From Obscuribacter phosphatis_A (GTDB lineage Bacteria > Cyanobacteriota > Vampirovibrionia > Obscuribacterales > Obscuribacteraceae): a DNA stretch of 64,000 nt. This document shows, piece after piece, positions 32,108 to 40,792 of this stretch. A model generated the notes under the pieces. The model ran no database searches and was not told the DNA's origin. It was given only the letters and a program-made list of their open reading frames with translations. How positions within the stretch are numbered: position 1 is the first letter of the stretch; each line of letters opens with the position of its first letter. Location of the stretch: NCBI GenBank assembly GCA_017303615.1, contig JAFLCK010000009.1:62001-126000 (forward strand), written 5' to 3'. The translations under genes were made by a program, and so were the position numbers.

Positions 32108-33822
32108 TTGGCCGCCGCCCTACTTTTGAAAACAGTGAGGGCATAATAGGCGCCCAAATACTCGCGAGGCTCTTTGTTGTCGGTCAAAAAGGCTGTATCG
32201 CCGATGCGTTCATAGTTCTCATCAACCGAGTTCAAGAGCCCAGCCTCTTCCAAGAACTGATAGAGATAATAACCATGAGCCAAGATAAGGGTAGCCTTCT
32301 TGCGATCAAGATCTTGCCGAGTCTGGGCAATAACATGCTCATAAAACTCTCGCATATCGCCCCTAAGTTCATTAGTCTTCTTCAGGGCTAAAAGAATGCG
32401 CGCCGGTCTGCCATTGAGCAGATAACCACCCGGCGGTCTCTCCAAGTTGAAGAGCAAAGGATAAGCCGGATCGGGGTAGTCAGACAAAATATAGACCGCT
32501 TCCTTCCATTTAGAATTATGCTCCACCATAAGGTTGATATCTGACAGTCCTTTGATTACCCGCATCGGATGCGGGTTAATACCATCAGAGTAAGCGTCTT
32601 CAAAGCGCTTATTTAAAAAGAAAAAGAGAGAGAAGGTAAGGGTCAAACGAATACTGAGGTCAAAGATAAGAGGACCAAAAGAGCTAGGCATACGACTTTT
32701 GATCACATCTAGCGCCCAAGAAAGGCTGGACGAAAAGAAAATAAACAGTAAGGCGAGATTAGCCCAGACAGCTAAAACCAAGTCACGGGCAAAGCCCTGC
32801 TTCTCAAGCAAGAAAATAAGCATACCGCCGACCAGGGCCATAGCCAAAGAGGCAATCCAAGAGGAACGGCGGGCAGCGGCAGCCGCGAACATAAGCGCCG
32901 GGCAGGCCAGATAGAAAACTTCTTTATGGTCTGGTGCACCGTCCCAGCCGTTAATGCCTTCATCAAACATTTGATAAGAAAGCATTTTGAGCGGCACCAC
33001 CCAATGTTCAAAGGCGCGCCGCACCTCTTCACTCAAAGAAAAATAGTGCAAAAGGGCGCCAAACAAAGTCAAAATCAAGGACAAGAAACCGGAAGAGAAA
33101 GCAAATCGACTGAGAGCAAGAGCATTAAGCCTTAGGGCGGACAAAGTACAAAACAACATAATGACCGGGAAAGGATAATCAAGCAGAGAGGCGATACCGG
33201 CCGCAATTCCTAATGCAATCGAAAGATAGCGATTGAAACCAAGCCCCAAACCGGTTAACCAGACATAGACCAGCCAGGGGGTCAAGGTCAAAACCAAGAG
33301 AAACTGCACATCACCAAATTGCAATCTTTCATAGATTGTAAAAAGGGCAAGCGCAATCAGGTAAGAAGTGGAAGATGTGTCAATCTGAGAGAGAGCCTTC
33401 TGCAGAGCCTCTCTCTCTTCACTAGGTAGAGGAAAAGCCAGCCTGGAAGCCAACTGCCGGCAAGCACTGCGAAACAAATAGTAAGTGGTAAGGAAAGACG
33501 AGAGCAAAAGAAAGAACACACCATATTTGGTGTATAGCTCGACACGTAGTGGAAAGAGCCCTCCCAGAACCTGCTGCAATAAGTAGGGAATTTTCCCGAG
33601 TTCGAATACCAGAGGCGTCGCGAAATCGAAGTAATCGACATAAAGACTCTGACCAAAGAGCAAGGTCTGCGAAAGACTGAGATGGAGAGTCAAAAGCGAG
33701 GGAAGATCGCCTGAACGCGTTGAAAGATCGTGCAACAAAAAGAGAAGAAAGGGCAAGATCAAGCCGACCATACAAAGATCAAGCTTGGCAATAGGACTAT
33801 TTGTCTTTGACCGGTCTTCCAT
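32104..33822 (-). CDS. GT-C-like polytopic membrane protein (type A)
   Basis: 572 residues, about 11 TM helices. The N-terminal loop is a diverged version of the type B motif (LSQTLLFGQSLYVDYFDFATPLVFELGK). The soluble C-terminal domain has DGINPHP, LSDYPDPAYPLLFNLERPPGGYLLNGRPARI, LILAHGYYL and NKEPREYLG. It is a clear paralogue of the product of 40785-42587, and more distantly of the type B proteins, with the YP...R-x-PG...L pattern in common. It lacks the HTH. Its stop overlaps the start of the type B gene (ATGA). The pair probably forms one functional unit in envelope glycan synthesis. Confidence 0.7.
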   Translation of the reverse strand: MEDRSKTNSPIAKLDLCMVGLILPFLLFLLHDLSTRSGDLPSLLTLHLSLSQTLLFGQSLYVDYFDFATPLVFELGKIPYLLQQVLGGLFPLRVELYTKYGVFFLLLSSFLTTYYLFRSACRQLASRLAFPLPSEEREALQKALSQIDTSSTSYLIALALFTIYERLQFGDVQFLLVLTLTPWLVYVWLTGLGLGFNRYLSIALGIAAGIASLLDYPFPVIMLFCTLSALRLNALALSRFAFSSGFLSLILTLFGALLHYFSLSEEVRRAFEHWVVPLKMLSYQMFDEGINGWDGAPDHKEVFYLACPALMFAAAAARRSSWIASLAMALVGGMLIFLLEKQGFARDLVLAVWANLALLFIFFSSSLSWALDVIKSRMPSSFGPLIFDLSIRLTLTFSLFFFLNKRFEDAYSDGINPHPMRVIKGLSDINLMVEHNSKWKEAVYILSDYPDPAYPLLFNLERPPGGYLLNGRPARILLALKKTNELRGDMREFYEHVIAQTRQDLDRKKATLILAHGYYLYQFLEEAGLLNSVDENYERIGDTAFLTDNKEPREYLGAYYALTVFKSRAAAK

Positions 33823-33940
33823 GCGCTTATTATCTCCATATATTGATTATGGAATCAACTACGCCAAGAGCCGTTAATGACAGCGAAATGATTCTTGCTT
33901 TATGCTTTCTTGATGGAAGCAGCGCCAGAATATAGTCATT

Positions 33941-35893
33941 ATGACAACTCTGGCATTTGAAAAACGAGACCCTGGAATGGTTAACCGAATACGCCGCTGG
34001 CTATTGCAGGGCGTAAGAGACCAGAATAAAGGCGAGCATAAAGATAAGGCCCCCTGGTGGCAGGTGATGTGCCTGACTGGGGTCGACTACTTTTCCACAC
34101 TTGGCTACCAGCCTGGCATCGCCTTCCTGGCAGCAGGTATTCTCTCGCCTTTGGCCACAGCCATAGTCGTGCTTGTCACACTGATTGGTCTAGTACCGCT
34201 TTACGGTCGCGTGGCAAAAGCCAGCCCCCATGGGCAAGGCAGTATCGCCATGCTTGAAAAACTTCTGCCCGGCTGGTTCGGCAAGGCCCTCATCTTGATT
34301 TTGCTCGGCTTTGCCGCTACCGACTTTATCATCACTATTACTCTTTCGGCAGCAGACGCCACCGCCCACATCGTCGAAAATCCAGCTTGGCCGGCTGCCC
34401 TTTCTGACCGCGTCTTGGTCACCTCTGTGCTTATTTTGATTCTCTGTCTCATCTTTTTGAAGGGCTTCAAAGAAGCAATTGGCTTGGCTGTGGTGCTTGT
34501 CGGTCTCTATCTGGCAGTCAACTGTTTTGTCGCCTACTGGTCAATTTGCGAAATAATCCACAATCCCTCTCTTTTGCAAAACTGGCATGCAAGCTTGTTC
34601 ACCCAGTTCAGATCGGTACCGCAGATGATCGGGGTATCGCTCATTCTCTTCCCTAAACTGGCCCTCGGTATGTCCGGGTTTGAAACCGGCGTGGCGGTTA
34701 TGCCGCTGGTGGAGGGGCTCAAAAAAGGGGAGGAAGAAAAACTAGGGCACGAAGCAGAAGTAGCAGCTCGGGTAAAAAACACAAAGCTTTTGCTTGGCAC
34801 GGCTGCAATACTGATGGCCGGTCTCTTGCTAATTTCCAGCGTCATTACTACTGTACTGATACCAGCGCAAGCCTTTGCTGAAGGCGGTGAAGCCAACGGC
34901 AGAGCCCTAGCCTATCTAGCTCACAAATTTGGCGGGCATGGCTTTGGCACCATATACGATATCAGCACCATCAGCATTCTCTGGTTTGCCGGAGCATCGG
35001 CTATGGCCGGTCTGCTCAACCTGGTACCGCGCTATTTGCCTCGTTATGGTATGGCACCGGGCTGGGCTCAGGCCCTCAGACCGCTGGTATTGTTTTTTAC
35101 CGCCGTTAGTTTTGTGGTGACAGTTTTATTCAAAGCCAATGTAGACGCCCAGGCTGGCGCCTATGCCACCGGCGTTCTAGTGCTCTTCACCTCTGCCAGC
35201 TTGGCTGTGACCATGGCCGCCTGGAAAGAAAGCAAATGGAAGAGAACTCATTACACAGCCATTCTCTTAATTTTCATCTATACAACTATCGCCAATATGC
35301 ATGAAAGACCGGAAGGTCTGCAAATAGCCTCTTTCTTCATCGGTTCTATACTGCTCACCTCTCTGGTTTCGAGGGCAATGCGCTCACTAGAGTTACGCAT
35401 AGCCCAGGTAAAATTCGATGATCTAGCGCAGTCTTTCATCGAAGAAGCTCTCAACAAACCGACCAAACAAATAAATCTGCTTACCCACCGCCCCGGTAAT
35501 ACCAATTACCAAGCCAAAGAAAGCGAAACCAGAAAGATTCACAAGCTGACCCATGACGAAGCCGGCTTTATATTTCTAGAAGTAACCCTAAGCGATCCCA
35601 GCGAATTCATTGACAACTGTCTTGAAGTAAGCGGGGCGGTCATAGACGGTCATAAAGTCTGGCGCTGCAATAGTCCCGCTATTCCAAACGCCATTGCGGC
35701 TATATTGCTGGAAATCAGAGACCGGACCGGCACCTTACCCCATGCTTACTTTGGCTGGACCGAGGGCAGCCCCGTCGCTTATGTCTTCAAATATATTTTT
35801 CTTGGTGAAGGCGAAACAGCCCCTGTCACCCGCGAGATTCTGCGCGAGATAGAAACAGACCCGAGCAGACGCCCAGTAGTCATAGTGGGCTAG
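33941..35893 (+). CDS. APC-superfamily amino acid permease
   Basis: 650 residues. A basic N-terminus is followed by the APC core: WWQVMCLTGVDYFSTLGYQPGIAF (TM1 with the unwound Gly region), GLVPLYGRVAKASPHGQGSIAMLEKLLPGW, and LGMSGFETGVAVMPLV (TM6 substrate region). About 12 TM helices and a ~170-residue cytosolic C-terminal domain (KQINLLTHRPGNTNYQAKESETRK...) are present. The enlarged C-terminus recalls KUP/APC-type regulatory tails. The substrate is probably an amino acid or another small organic cation or anion. It is transcribed alone and diverges from the type A/B operon. Confidence 0.85.
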   Translation: MTTLAFEKRDPGMVNRIRRWLLQGVRDQNKGEHKDKAPWWQVMCLTGVDYFSTLGYQPGIAFLAAGILSPLATAIVVLVTLIGLVPLYGRVAKASPHGQGSIAMLEKLLPGWFGKALILILLGFAATDFIITITLSAADATAHIVENPAWPAALSDRVLVTSVLILILCLIFLKGFKEAIGLAVVLVGLYLAVNCFVAYWSICEIIHNPSLLQNWHASLFTQFRSVPQMIGVSLILFPKLALGMSGFETGVAVMPLVEGLKKGEEEKLGHEAEVAARVKNTKLLLGTAAILMAGLLLISSVITTVLIPAQAFAEGGEANGRALAYLAHKFGGHGFGTIYDISTISILWFAGASAMAGLLNLVPRYLPRYGMAPGWAQALRPLVLFFTAVSFVVTVLFKANVDAQAGAYATGVLVLFTSASLAVTMAAWKESKWKRTHYTAILLIFIYTTIANMHERPEGLQIASFFIGSILLTSLVSRAMRSLELRIAQVKFDDLAQSFIEEALNKPTKQINLLTHRPGNTNYQAKESETRKIHKLTHDEAGFIFLEVTLSDPSEFIDNCLEVSGAVIDGHKVWRCNSPAIPNAIAAILLEIRDRTGTLPHAYFGWTEGSPVAYVFKYIFLGEGETAPVTREILREIETDPSRRPVVIVG

Positions 35894-35903
35894 ACCGGTC
35901 TAG
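35890..35903. repeat. 14-bp perfect palindrome at the permease stop codon
   Basis: CTAGACCGGTCTAG overlaps the TAG stop of the permease gene. With no loop it is a poor terminator; it may be a weak transcript end or chance. Confidence 0.3.
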
Positions 35904-35928
35904 GGTCCTCAAAAAATCAAGCACTAAA

Positions 35929-36237
35929 CTAAGCTCTTTTGCCGCCCTTAGACTTGCCCACCCCTGGCAAGACAGCCAATAGAGAAGAAGTAAAAGACAA
36001 AAGCAAAACCAAGAGGAAGGAACCAACCAAAGCCGGCAAAAGGCGAACCCCTTCTAAGCTCGGTCCAACAGGTCCGATAAGCAAGTCTCCCAGCCAAGCA
36101 CCAATTATGCCCACCAGAGCCTTGTATAGAAAAGCTGAGCCAGTCTTGGTCTGAGCACCACCAGGCAGAACAGTGGTGGCAAGCCCGGCACAGAGGGCGG
36201 AAACGACTATATAAAAGGCAAAGTGCAAAATGTCCAT
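35929..36237 (-). CDS. GlsB/YeaQ/YmgE-like membrane protein
   Basis: 102 residues from ATG 36237 (MDILHFAFYIVVSALCAGLATTVLPGG), avoiding a longer frame that would overlap the lipoprotein gene. Three hydrophobic segments carry Gly-rich helices (ALVGIIGAWLGDLLIG, LPALVGSFLLVLLLSFTSSLL) typical of the GlsB/YeaQ/YmgE transglycosylase-associated family. These are small stress-linked membrane proteins of unknown mechanism. The C-terminus is basic. Confidence 0.7.
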   Translation of the reverse strand: MDILHFAFYIVVSALCAGLATTVLPGGAQTKTGSAFLYKALVGIIGAWLGDLLIGPVGPSLEGVRLLPALVGSFLLVLLLSFTSSLLAVLPGVGKSKGGKRA

Positions 36238-36281
36238 AGGGTTATAATAGCCCTGTCTTTCTTCTAAAAAGCATAAATGAA

Positions 36282-36704
36282 ATGAATCAAACATTGCCCC
36301 GTCTCCTCAGTCAAACCCTCGCCCTGACAGCCTTAACCGTTTTGGTAATGGGACTTAGCGCCTGTCAGAGCGACAATCAAGACAACAGTCAGAGCAAAAG
36401 CTCGGTCAAGAAAGAAGAAACTTCGGTCACTATAGGGGCTGATGGAAAAACGACAATTACCGAAAAAGAAGTGGATAGCACTGCCGGTAGCGACGATAAC
36501 CCCGGCAGCCAGAATGAAACAGATAAGACCCTGACCATTGACGATCAAGCGGGCAAAGGCGGGAAGGTCAAAGTAGACCTTCCCGGCATCAAAGTAGACA
36601 TTGACGAATCGGCCGGTTCTGTAAATGTTTCCACTCCATATGTTGATGTGAAGAAAGATGGGGGTAAGTCACAAGTACAGATCAATTTAGAACACAAAGA
36701 CTAA
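36282..36704 (+). CDS. Lipoprotein of unknown function
   Basis: 140 residues. The N-terminal signal ends in a lipobox (VLVMGLSAC), so the mature protein begins at that Cys and should be lipid-anchored. The rest is Ser/Lys/Asp-rich, followed by a short repeating beta segment (KVKVDLPGIKVDIDESAGSVNVSTPYVDVKKDGGKSQVQINLE) that looks like a small beta-solenoid or sandwich. It diverges from the GlsB-like gene and precedes the RlpA-like gene by 16 bases, probably one operon. Confidence 0.75.
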   Translation: MNQTLPRLLSQTLALTALTVLVMGLSACQSDNQDNSQSKSSVKKEETSVTIGADGKTTITEKEVDSTAGSDDNPGSQNETDKTLTIDDQAGKGGKVKVDLPGIKVDIDESAGSVNVSTPYVDVKKDGGKSQVQINLEHKD

Positions 36705-36720
36705 TTTACGAACTGACTGA

Positions 36721-37176
36721 ATGGACCTAACTATGGAAAAGTGCCTAACTAAAAATAAGTGCCGAACTATAAGCAAGGGACTATATCTGGCCGCCCTGTC
36801 GGCTCTAACAATGCAGCAGAGCTTACCTTGTGCAGCAGCTCCTGCTAAGCAAGCAAAGAAGCCCTCCTATCCTTCCAACTTCAGCGGCAATGCCTCTTGG
36901 TACGGCATACCCTTCCATGGACGGAAAACAGCCTCTGGCGAAATCTTCAACATGAACAAGCTCACCGCCGCGCATCTTAAGTTACCCTTCCATACCAAAG
37001 TGCTGGTTGAAGACCCAAAGACCGGCAAGTCTATAGTTATCAAAGTGAACGACCGCGGCCCCTATGCCCATGGCAGAGTGATGGACCTGGCTAAAGAAGC
37101 AGCCAGACAGTTAGGAACCTTGCCTAGAGGCGTAGCCTATATCGACTGTACAGTCATAGACGACGACGACGACTAA
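36721..37176 (+). CDS. rlpA: RlpA-like double-psi beta-barrel protein
   Basis: 151 residues: a signal peptide (GLYLAALSALTMQQSLPCAAA) then a complete RlpA/DPBB domain. Motifs are GNASWYGIPFHGRKTASGEIFNM, LTAAHLKLPFHTKVLVED and VNDRGPYAHGRVMDLAKEAARQLG; the catalytic Asp and His of RlpA lytic transglycosylases (NDRGP, FHGRKTA) are present. It lacks a SPOR domain, so it is the short form. It likely cuts or remodels peptidoglycan in the periplasm. An acidic DDDDD tail ends the protein. ATG 36733 is an alternative start. Confidence 0.9.
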   Translation: MDLTMEKCLTKNKCRTISKGLYLAALSALTMQQSLPCAAAPAKQAKKPSYPSNFSGNASWYGIPFHGRKTASGEIFNMNKLTAAHLKLPFHTKVLVEDPKTGKSIVIKVNDRGPYAHGRVMDLAKEAARQLGTLPRGVAYIDCTVIDDDDD

Positions 37177-37192
37177 ACAAATAGCAATTGCC

Positions 37193-38776
37193 CTATTGAC
37201 CTTGCTTGGCTTCGATGGCAGAGGCACGCACATTTAAGTTGCGAGCATCAGCCGGCTTGCCCATAAGCTTGAGCAACTTAGCATAGTTTCTTAGCACAGC
37301 CGCCACACTGGCATCATCGGCGCCAAAAACTTTCTCTCTAATTGCTAGAGCTCTCTTATACAGCGATTCGGCTTTGTCATAGGCACCTTGCTCGCGATAA
37401 GAGCGGGCTAAATTATTGAGAGCGGTAGCCAATTCTGCGCTATCTGGAGCATTCTCGCGCACCGCTAAAGACTTTTCAAAATAGTCGGTGGAATCTTTCT
37501 CGCGACCCATCTCTTTATAGAGTATGGCTAAGTCGTTGGCTGCATCAGCTAGTTTGGGGTCTTTGCCATCACCCGCCTGCCTGATGTCGAAAGCCTGCCT
37601 CAACAAAGGCTCGGCTTGGTCGTACTTCTCTGACTGTCTATAGAGCTCGCCGAGATTAGCCAGTGCCGGAGCCAACTTCAAGCTAGTCTTGCCGTACTGG
37701 ACTTCTAAAGTACTGATTGTATCTTTGAAGAGCTTCTCAGACTCTGTGGTGTCGCCTGAGCTAAGTAAAGCCAAAGCTAAATTAGTCATGCGCACCGCAT
37801 CGGTATCAGCCTTGCTCTCGGGGCTAAGTCCTTTGACGCCGGCTTGCAGTTTCAGGGCTTCGCGATAGTACTTAACGGCATCGTTGTAATCGCCAAGCTC
37901 TTTTGAAACAGTGGCTAAATTGTCGAGAGTGACAATCACTGTGGCAGGTTCATCAGCGGCACGCCCAGCCAATAGATTGTACGCTTCGAGCAATAGGGGC
38001 TTAGCTTGATCGAACTCGCCCTTTTCGCGGTGCAAGCGTGCCAGATTGTTCAATGCCGCTGCCTTATTGAGGTCTTTATCTTCGCCTCTGACACCGTTTC
38101 CCCCGCCGGACTGAGCCAAAACATCTTTGTACAAAGCCTCAGCTTCTTCTGCCTTGCCTTGCTTGCGCAAGACCAGAGCAAGGTTGTTCTGGGCAATAGA
38201 AAGAGCGGCATTATCACCCGAGGCACGGGCCAACACGATTACCCGGCGCAAGCGCAAAGCGGCATCATCGAGCTCGCCGGTCTCGATTGAAATGCCGGCC
38301 AGAGCATTGACTAGAGGAATAAGTTTGACGTCTTTGTCCGAACCCTTTTCGATTATGGTTACTGCTCTCTGATAAGCCAGACGTGCGTCTTGATAGCGCT
38401 TAGCCGCTTTATAAAGCTGACCGAGGTTGCCCAAAGTGGAAACCAATGACTCGTCTTCAGCACCATAGGACTTTTCTTTAAGAGCAATCGCCTCTTTGAA
38501 CAATGATTCAGCTTCATCGCTCTTACCAGCCTTAACCAAAGCCATAGCCAGATCATTTATCGAAACCGCAACAAACTTTGGCTCCAAACCACTGCTTTTG
38601 GCTTCATCCAGAGCTTTTCGATAACTCTCTACTGCTTTATCGAGACTACCGGCGGCTAAGCCTGACTGACCCTCTTTGAGATACTTTTCCCAGGTGACTG
38701 CATCGGCAAAGGCCAAAGGCTGACTGAAAGAAAGGGCGAGAAGCAGAGCTAGCTGTGTTTTGTTGATTCTTGACAT
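37193..38776 (-). CDS. Secreted tetratricopeptide-repeat protein
   Basis: 527 residues from ATG 38776 with a signal peptide (TQLALLLALSFSQPLAFADA). About ten TPRs of the ~42-residue kinesin-light-chain type follow: AESLFKEAIALKEKSYGAEDESLVSTLGNLGQLY, AEPLLRQAFDIRQ, AESLYKRALAIREKVFGADDASVAAVLRNYAKLL. Such repeats form superhelical binding surfaces. The protein is likely periplasmic. It lies upstream of no operon partner and converges on the RlpA-like gene. Confidence 0.88.
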   Translation of the reverse strand: MSRINKTQLALLLALSFSQPLAFADAVTWEKYLKEGQSGLAAGSLDKAVESYRKALDEAKSSGLEPKFVAVSINDLAMALVKAGKSDEAESLFKEAIALKEKSYGAEDESLVSTLGNLGQLYKAAKRYQDARLAYQRAVTIIEKGSDKDVKLIPLVNALAGISIETGELDDAALRLRRVIVLARASGDNAALSIAQNNLALVLRKQGKAEEAEALYKDVLAQSGGGNGVRGEDKDLNKAAALNNLARLHREKGEFDQAKPLLLEAYNLLAGRAADEPATVIVTLDNLATVSKELGDYNDAVKYYREALKLQAGVKGLSPESKADTDAVRMTNLALALLSSGDTTESEKLFKDTISTLEVQYGKTSLKLAPALANLGELYRQSEKYDQAEPLLRQAFDIRQAGDGKDPKLADAANDLAILYKEMGREKDSTDYFEKSLAVRENAPDSAELATALNNLARSYREQGAYDKAESLYKRALAIREKVFGADDASVAAVLRNYAKLLKLMGKPADARNLNVRASAIEAKQGQ

Positions 38777-38887
38777 GAACTTTTCAATTAGAATTTCGTA
38801 TTGAGGCATCACAAGGGTATTTTAAGCCTTTGTCTGGCTGCGGTCATGAAATTACTTGCAGATTCAAATATATAGGCAGGTCAGGGC

Positions 38888-40792
38888 TCAAGGCGCCCGC
38901 AGCTTGCCAATCTCTTCATTGAGCCGCCAGTTCTCGCGGTAAAGCTCTTCCATCTTCTGCAAGAGCGCCCCCTTGTCATCGACCACTCTGTCAGTCAGTC
39001 CATCGTCAAGGGCCTTTCGCCCCCTCTTCACCCAATCTTTAACCACAGGCAGAGGCACCTGCTTTTCTGAGGCAGCCTGCTCTTCGCTCCAGACCCCGCT
39101 TAAGACCTTGAGGACAATTTCTCGACGGGCGGCAGTGCTGTATCTAGTCAGATCAACCTTGCCCCCGGTGAACTTATAAACTTGCGCCCCATCAACCTCA
39201 CAGACCCGGCTATAGGCGCTCAAATATTTATCGACAAAGTTATAGGGCTTGATCAATTCGGCAATTGGACATTCCTGCACCAAAACCAAGTTCACCTTAT
39301 TTTTAGCGATGTCCTTGCCGAACCTCTCAATGGTATCGGCTTCCAGACGGTCAAAGACCGCACTCAAAGAAGGCTTGGTCAGACGCGCCTGCGAAATCAT
39401 AGTAAGAGGATAACCATAAAGAAAAACACTGCCCGGCGGACGACCGGCCTGCAACTGAGCCGGATAGCCAGGTCTTATTCCCGACCCCATATAGACAACG
39501 GTATCGTGAGCGCCTGTATTTTCTACGATAGTATAAAAAGTATCATCAAAGTCTACACGAGGATTGAAGCCGCTAAAGCCAATCTTGCTCAGGTCGAAGC
39601 CTTCTTCTTTGGCTACTTCATAATCACGTTCGTTCATTGTGAAATACTCGCCGGTATAATTAAACGAATAGATGAACAAGCCCAGTGAAGCCAAAAGAGC
39701 GATACCTGGCACACGTTCTTTAAAACGCTCGTAAACGATATTAAATACGGTGCCACACTCCAAGGCCAAAAGCAGCTGACTATAGAGAGCCATGGGCAAC
39801 AGTCGATAAGTCCAGGCATGCCCTCCAATCAGATAATTGAAAAGACCGGCAAGGGCCAACATAAAGGCACCGCTCAACCAGGGATTTCGCCTGCGCAAGA
39901 TTACAAAAAAGAAAGCTCCGACCAAAAACTGATTAAAGGGCTCGGTAAAATAATAGGTGCCGCAAAGTGAATGCATAAAGCTCTTAGCGCCCCAGAGACT
40001 GCCGTATTGATAGACAGTAAGCGCCAAATCGAAGAAGACGCGCAATGCTTGCTTAGGCAAAGAGAAGAAACAAACTAGATACACTAGCGGGGGCACAAGC
40101 AAAGCCAATAACTCTAGATAAGGCAAGCGCCTCCCGGCTGGCCTGAGCGAAAACTTTCCGGCATAAGAAAGAAAACCAAGCTCGGCAAAGAGCCAAATCA
40201 AGGCAAAATGCGGCTTAAGAGACATCAACAAGCCGGCAAGAGCGCCGGTAAGAATTGCCAACCGCCTATCTATTTCTTTCTCTTCTTGCTTGAGATAACG
40301 CAAACCCCTAAGAAAGAAGAAAGGCATAAAGCCAAGCGTAAAGAGATGCTCTCTTTGCCCATGATCGGCGATCAAGCCCTGCGAATACAAGGCAAAAGCA
40401 AAGAGCATCGGCACAAAGGCCGGTGCCAAAAGAGTGCGACGAAAGACTAAAACGAAATAAGCACACAAGGCAGTGCTGACAATGTGAAAACACTGCACGG
40501 TAACATTTAAACCCAGGGGCAAGGGCCAATGGAAAAGTTTTGCCACCGCCACAGGTATCACATTCAGATACATAATCAAGGGTGGATTGAAGTCGAAGAA
40601 ATCGAGATAGGGCACCTTACCCTGTAAAATAAGATTACCGCTCTCGACATAAACAGACTGATCGGCGCTTATGGCCAGCTGGTGCAAAAACCAATATGGA
40701 AATTTAGAACTGAGGATGGTTAGGAAAGAAAAAACCACCAACAAAAAAACCAGATCAAGGCGCCGAATTTTCTCTTGCTTGAGACTATCCAC
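38888..40792 (-). CDS. GT-C-like polytopic membrane protein with C-terminal transposase-type HTH (type B)
   Basis: 634 residues, paralogous along its whole length to the product of 30185-32107. It has the loop ADQSVYVESGNLILQGKVPYLDFFDFNPP, ~11 TM helices, and a soluble domain with GSGIRPGYPAQLQAGRPPGS and KNKVNLVLVQECPIAELI. The C-terminal HTH and coiled coil read RREIVLKVLSGVWSEEQAASEKQVPLPVVKDWVKRGRKALDDGL...LLQKMEELYRENWRLNEEIGKL. The HTH is again IS3-OrfA-like but well diverged from its paralogue, so the fusion is old and kept. It overlaps the type A gene ahead of it by 8 bases. Substrate unknown. Confidence 0.75.
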   Translation of the reverse strand: MDSLKQEKIRRLDLVFLLVVFSFLTILSSKFPYWFLHQLAISADQSVYVESGNLILQGKVPYLDFFDFNPPLIMYLNVIPVAVAKLFHWPLPLGLNVTVQCFHIVSTALCAYFVLVFRRTLLAPAFVPMLFAFALYSQGLIADHGQREHLFTLGFMPFFFLRGLRYLKQEEKEIDRRLAILTGALAGLLMSLKPHFALIWLFAELGFLSYAGKFSLRPAGRRLPYLELLALLVPPLVYLVCFFSLPKQALRVFFDLALTVYQYGSLWGAKSFMHSLCGTYYFTEPFNQFLVGAFFFVILRRRNPWLSGAFMLALAGLFNYLIGGHAWTYRLLPMALYSQLLLALECGTVFNIVYERFKERVPGIALLASLGLFIYSFNYTGEYFTMNERDYEVAKEEGFDLSKIGFSGFNPRVDFDDTFYTIVENTGAHDTVVYMGSGIRPGYPAQLQAGRPPGSVFLYGYPLTMISQARLTKPSLSAVFDRLEADTIERFGKDIAKNKVNLVLVQECPIAELIKPYNFVDKYLSAYSRVCEVDGAQVYKFTGGKVDLTRYSTAARREIVLKVLSGVWSEEQAASEKQVPLPVVKDWVKRGRKALDDGLTDRVVDDKGALLQKMEELYRENWRLNEEIGKLRAP

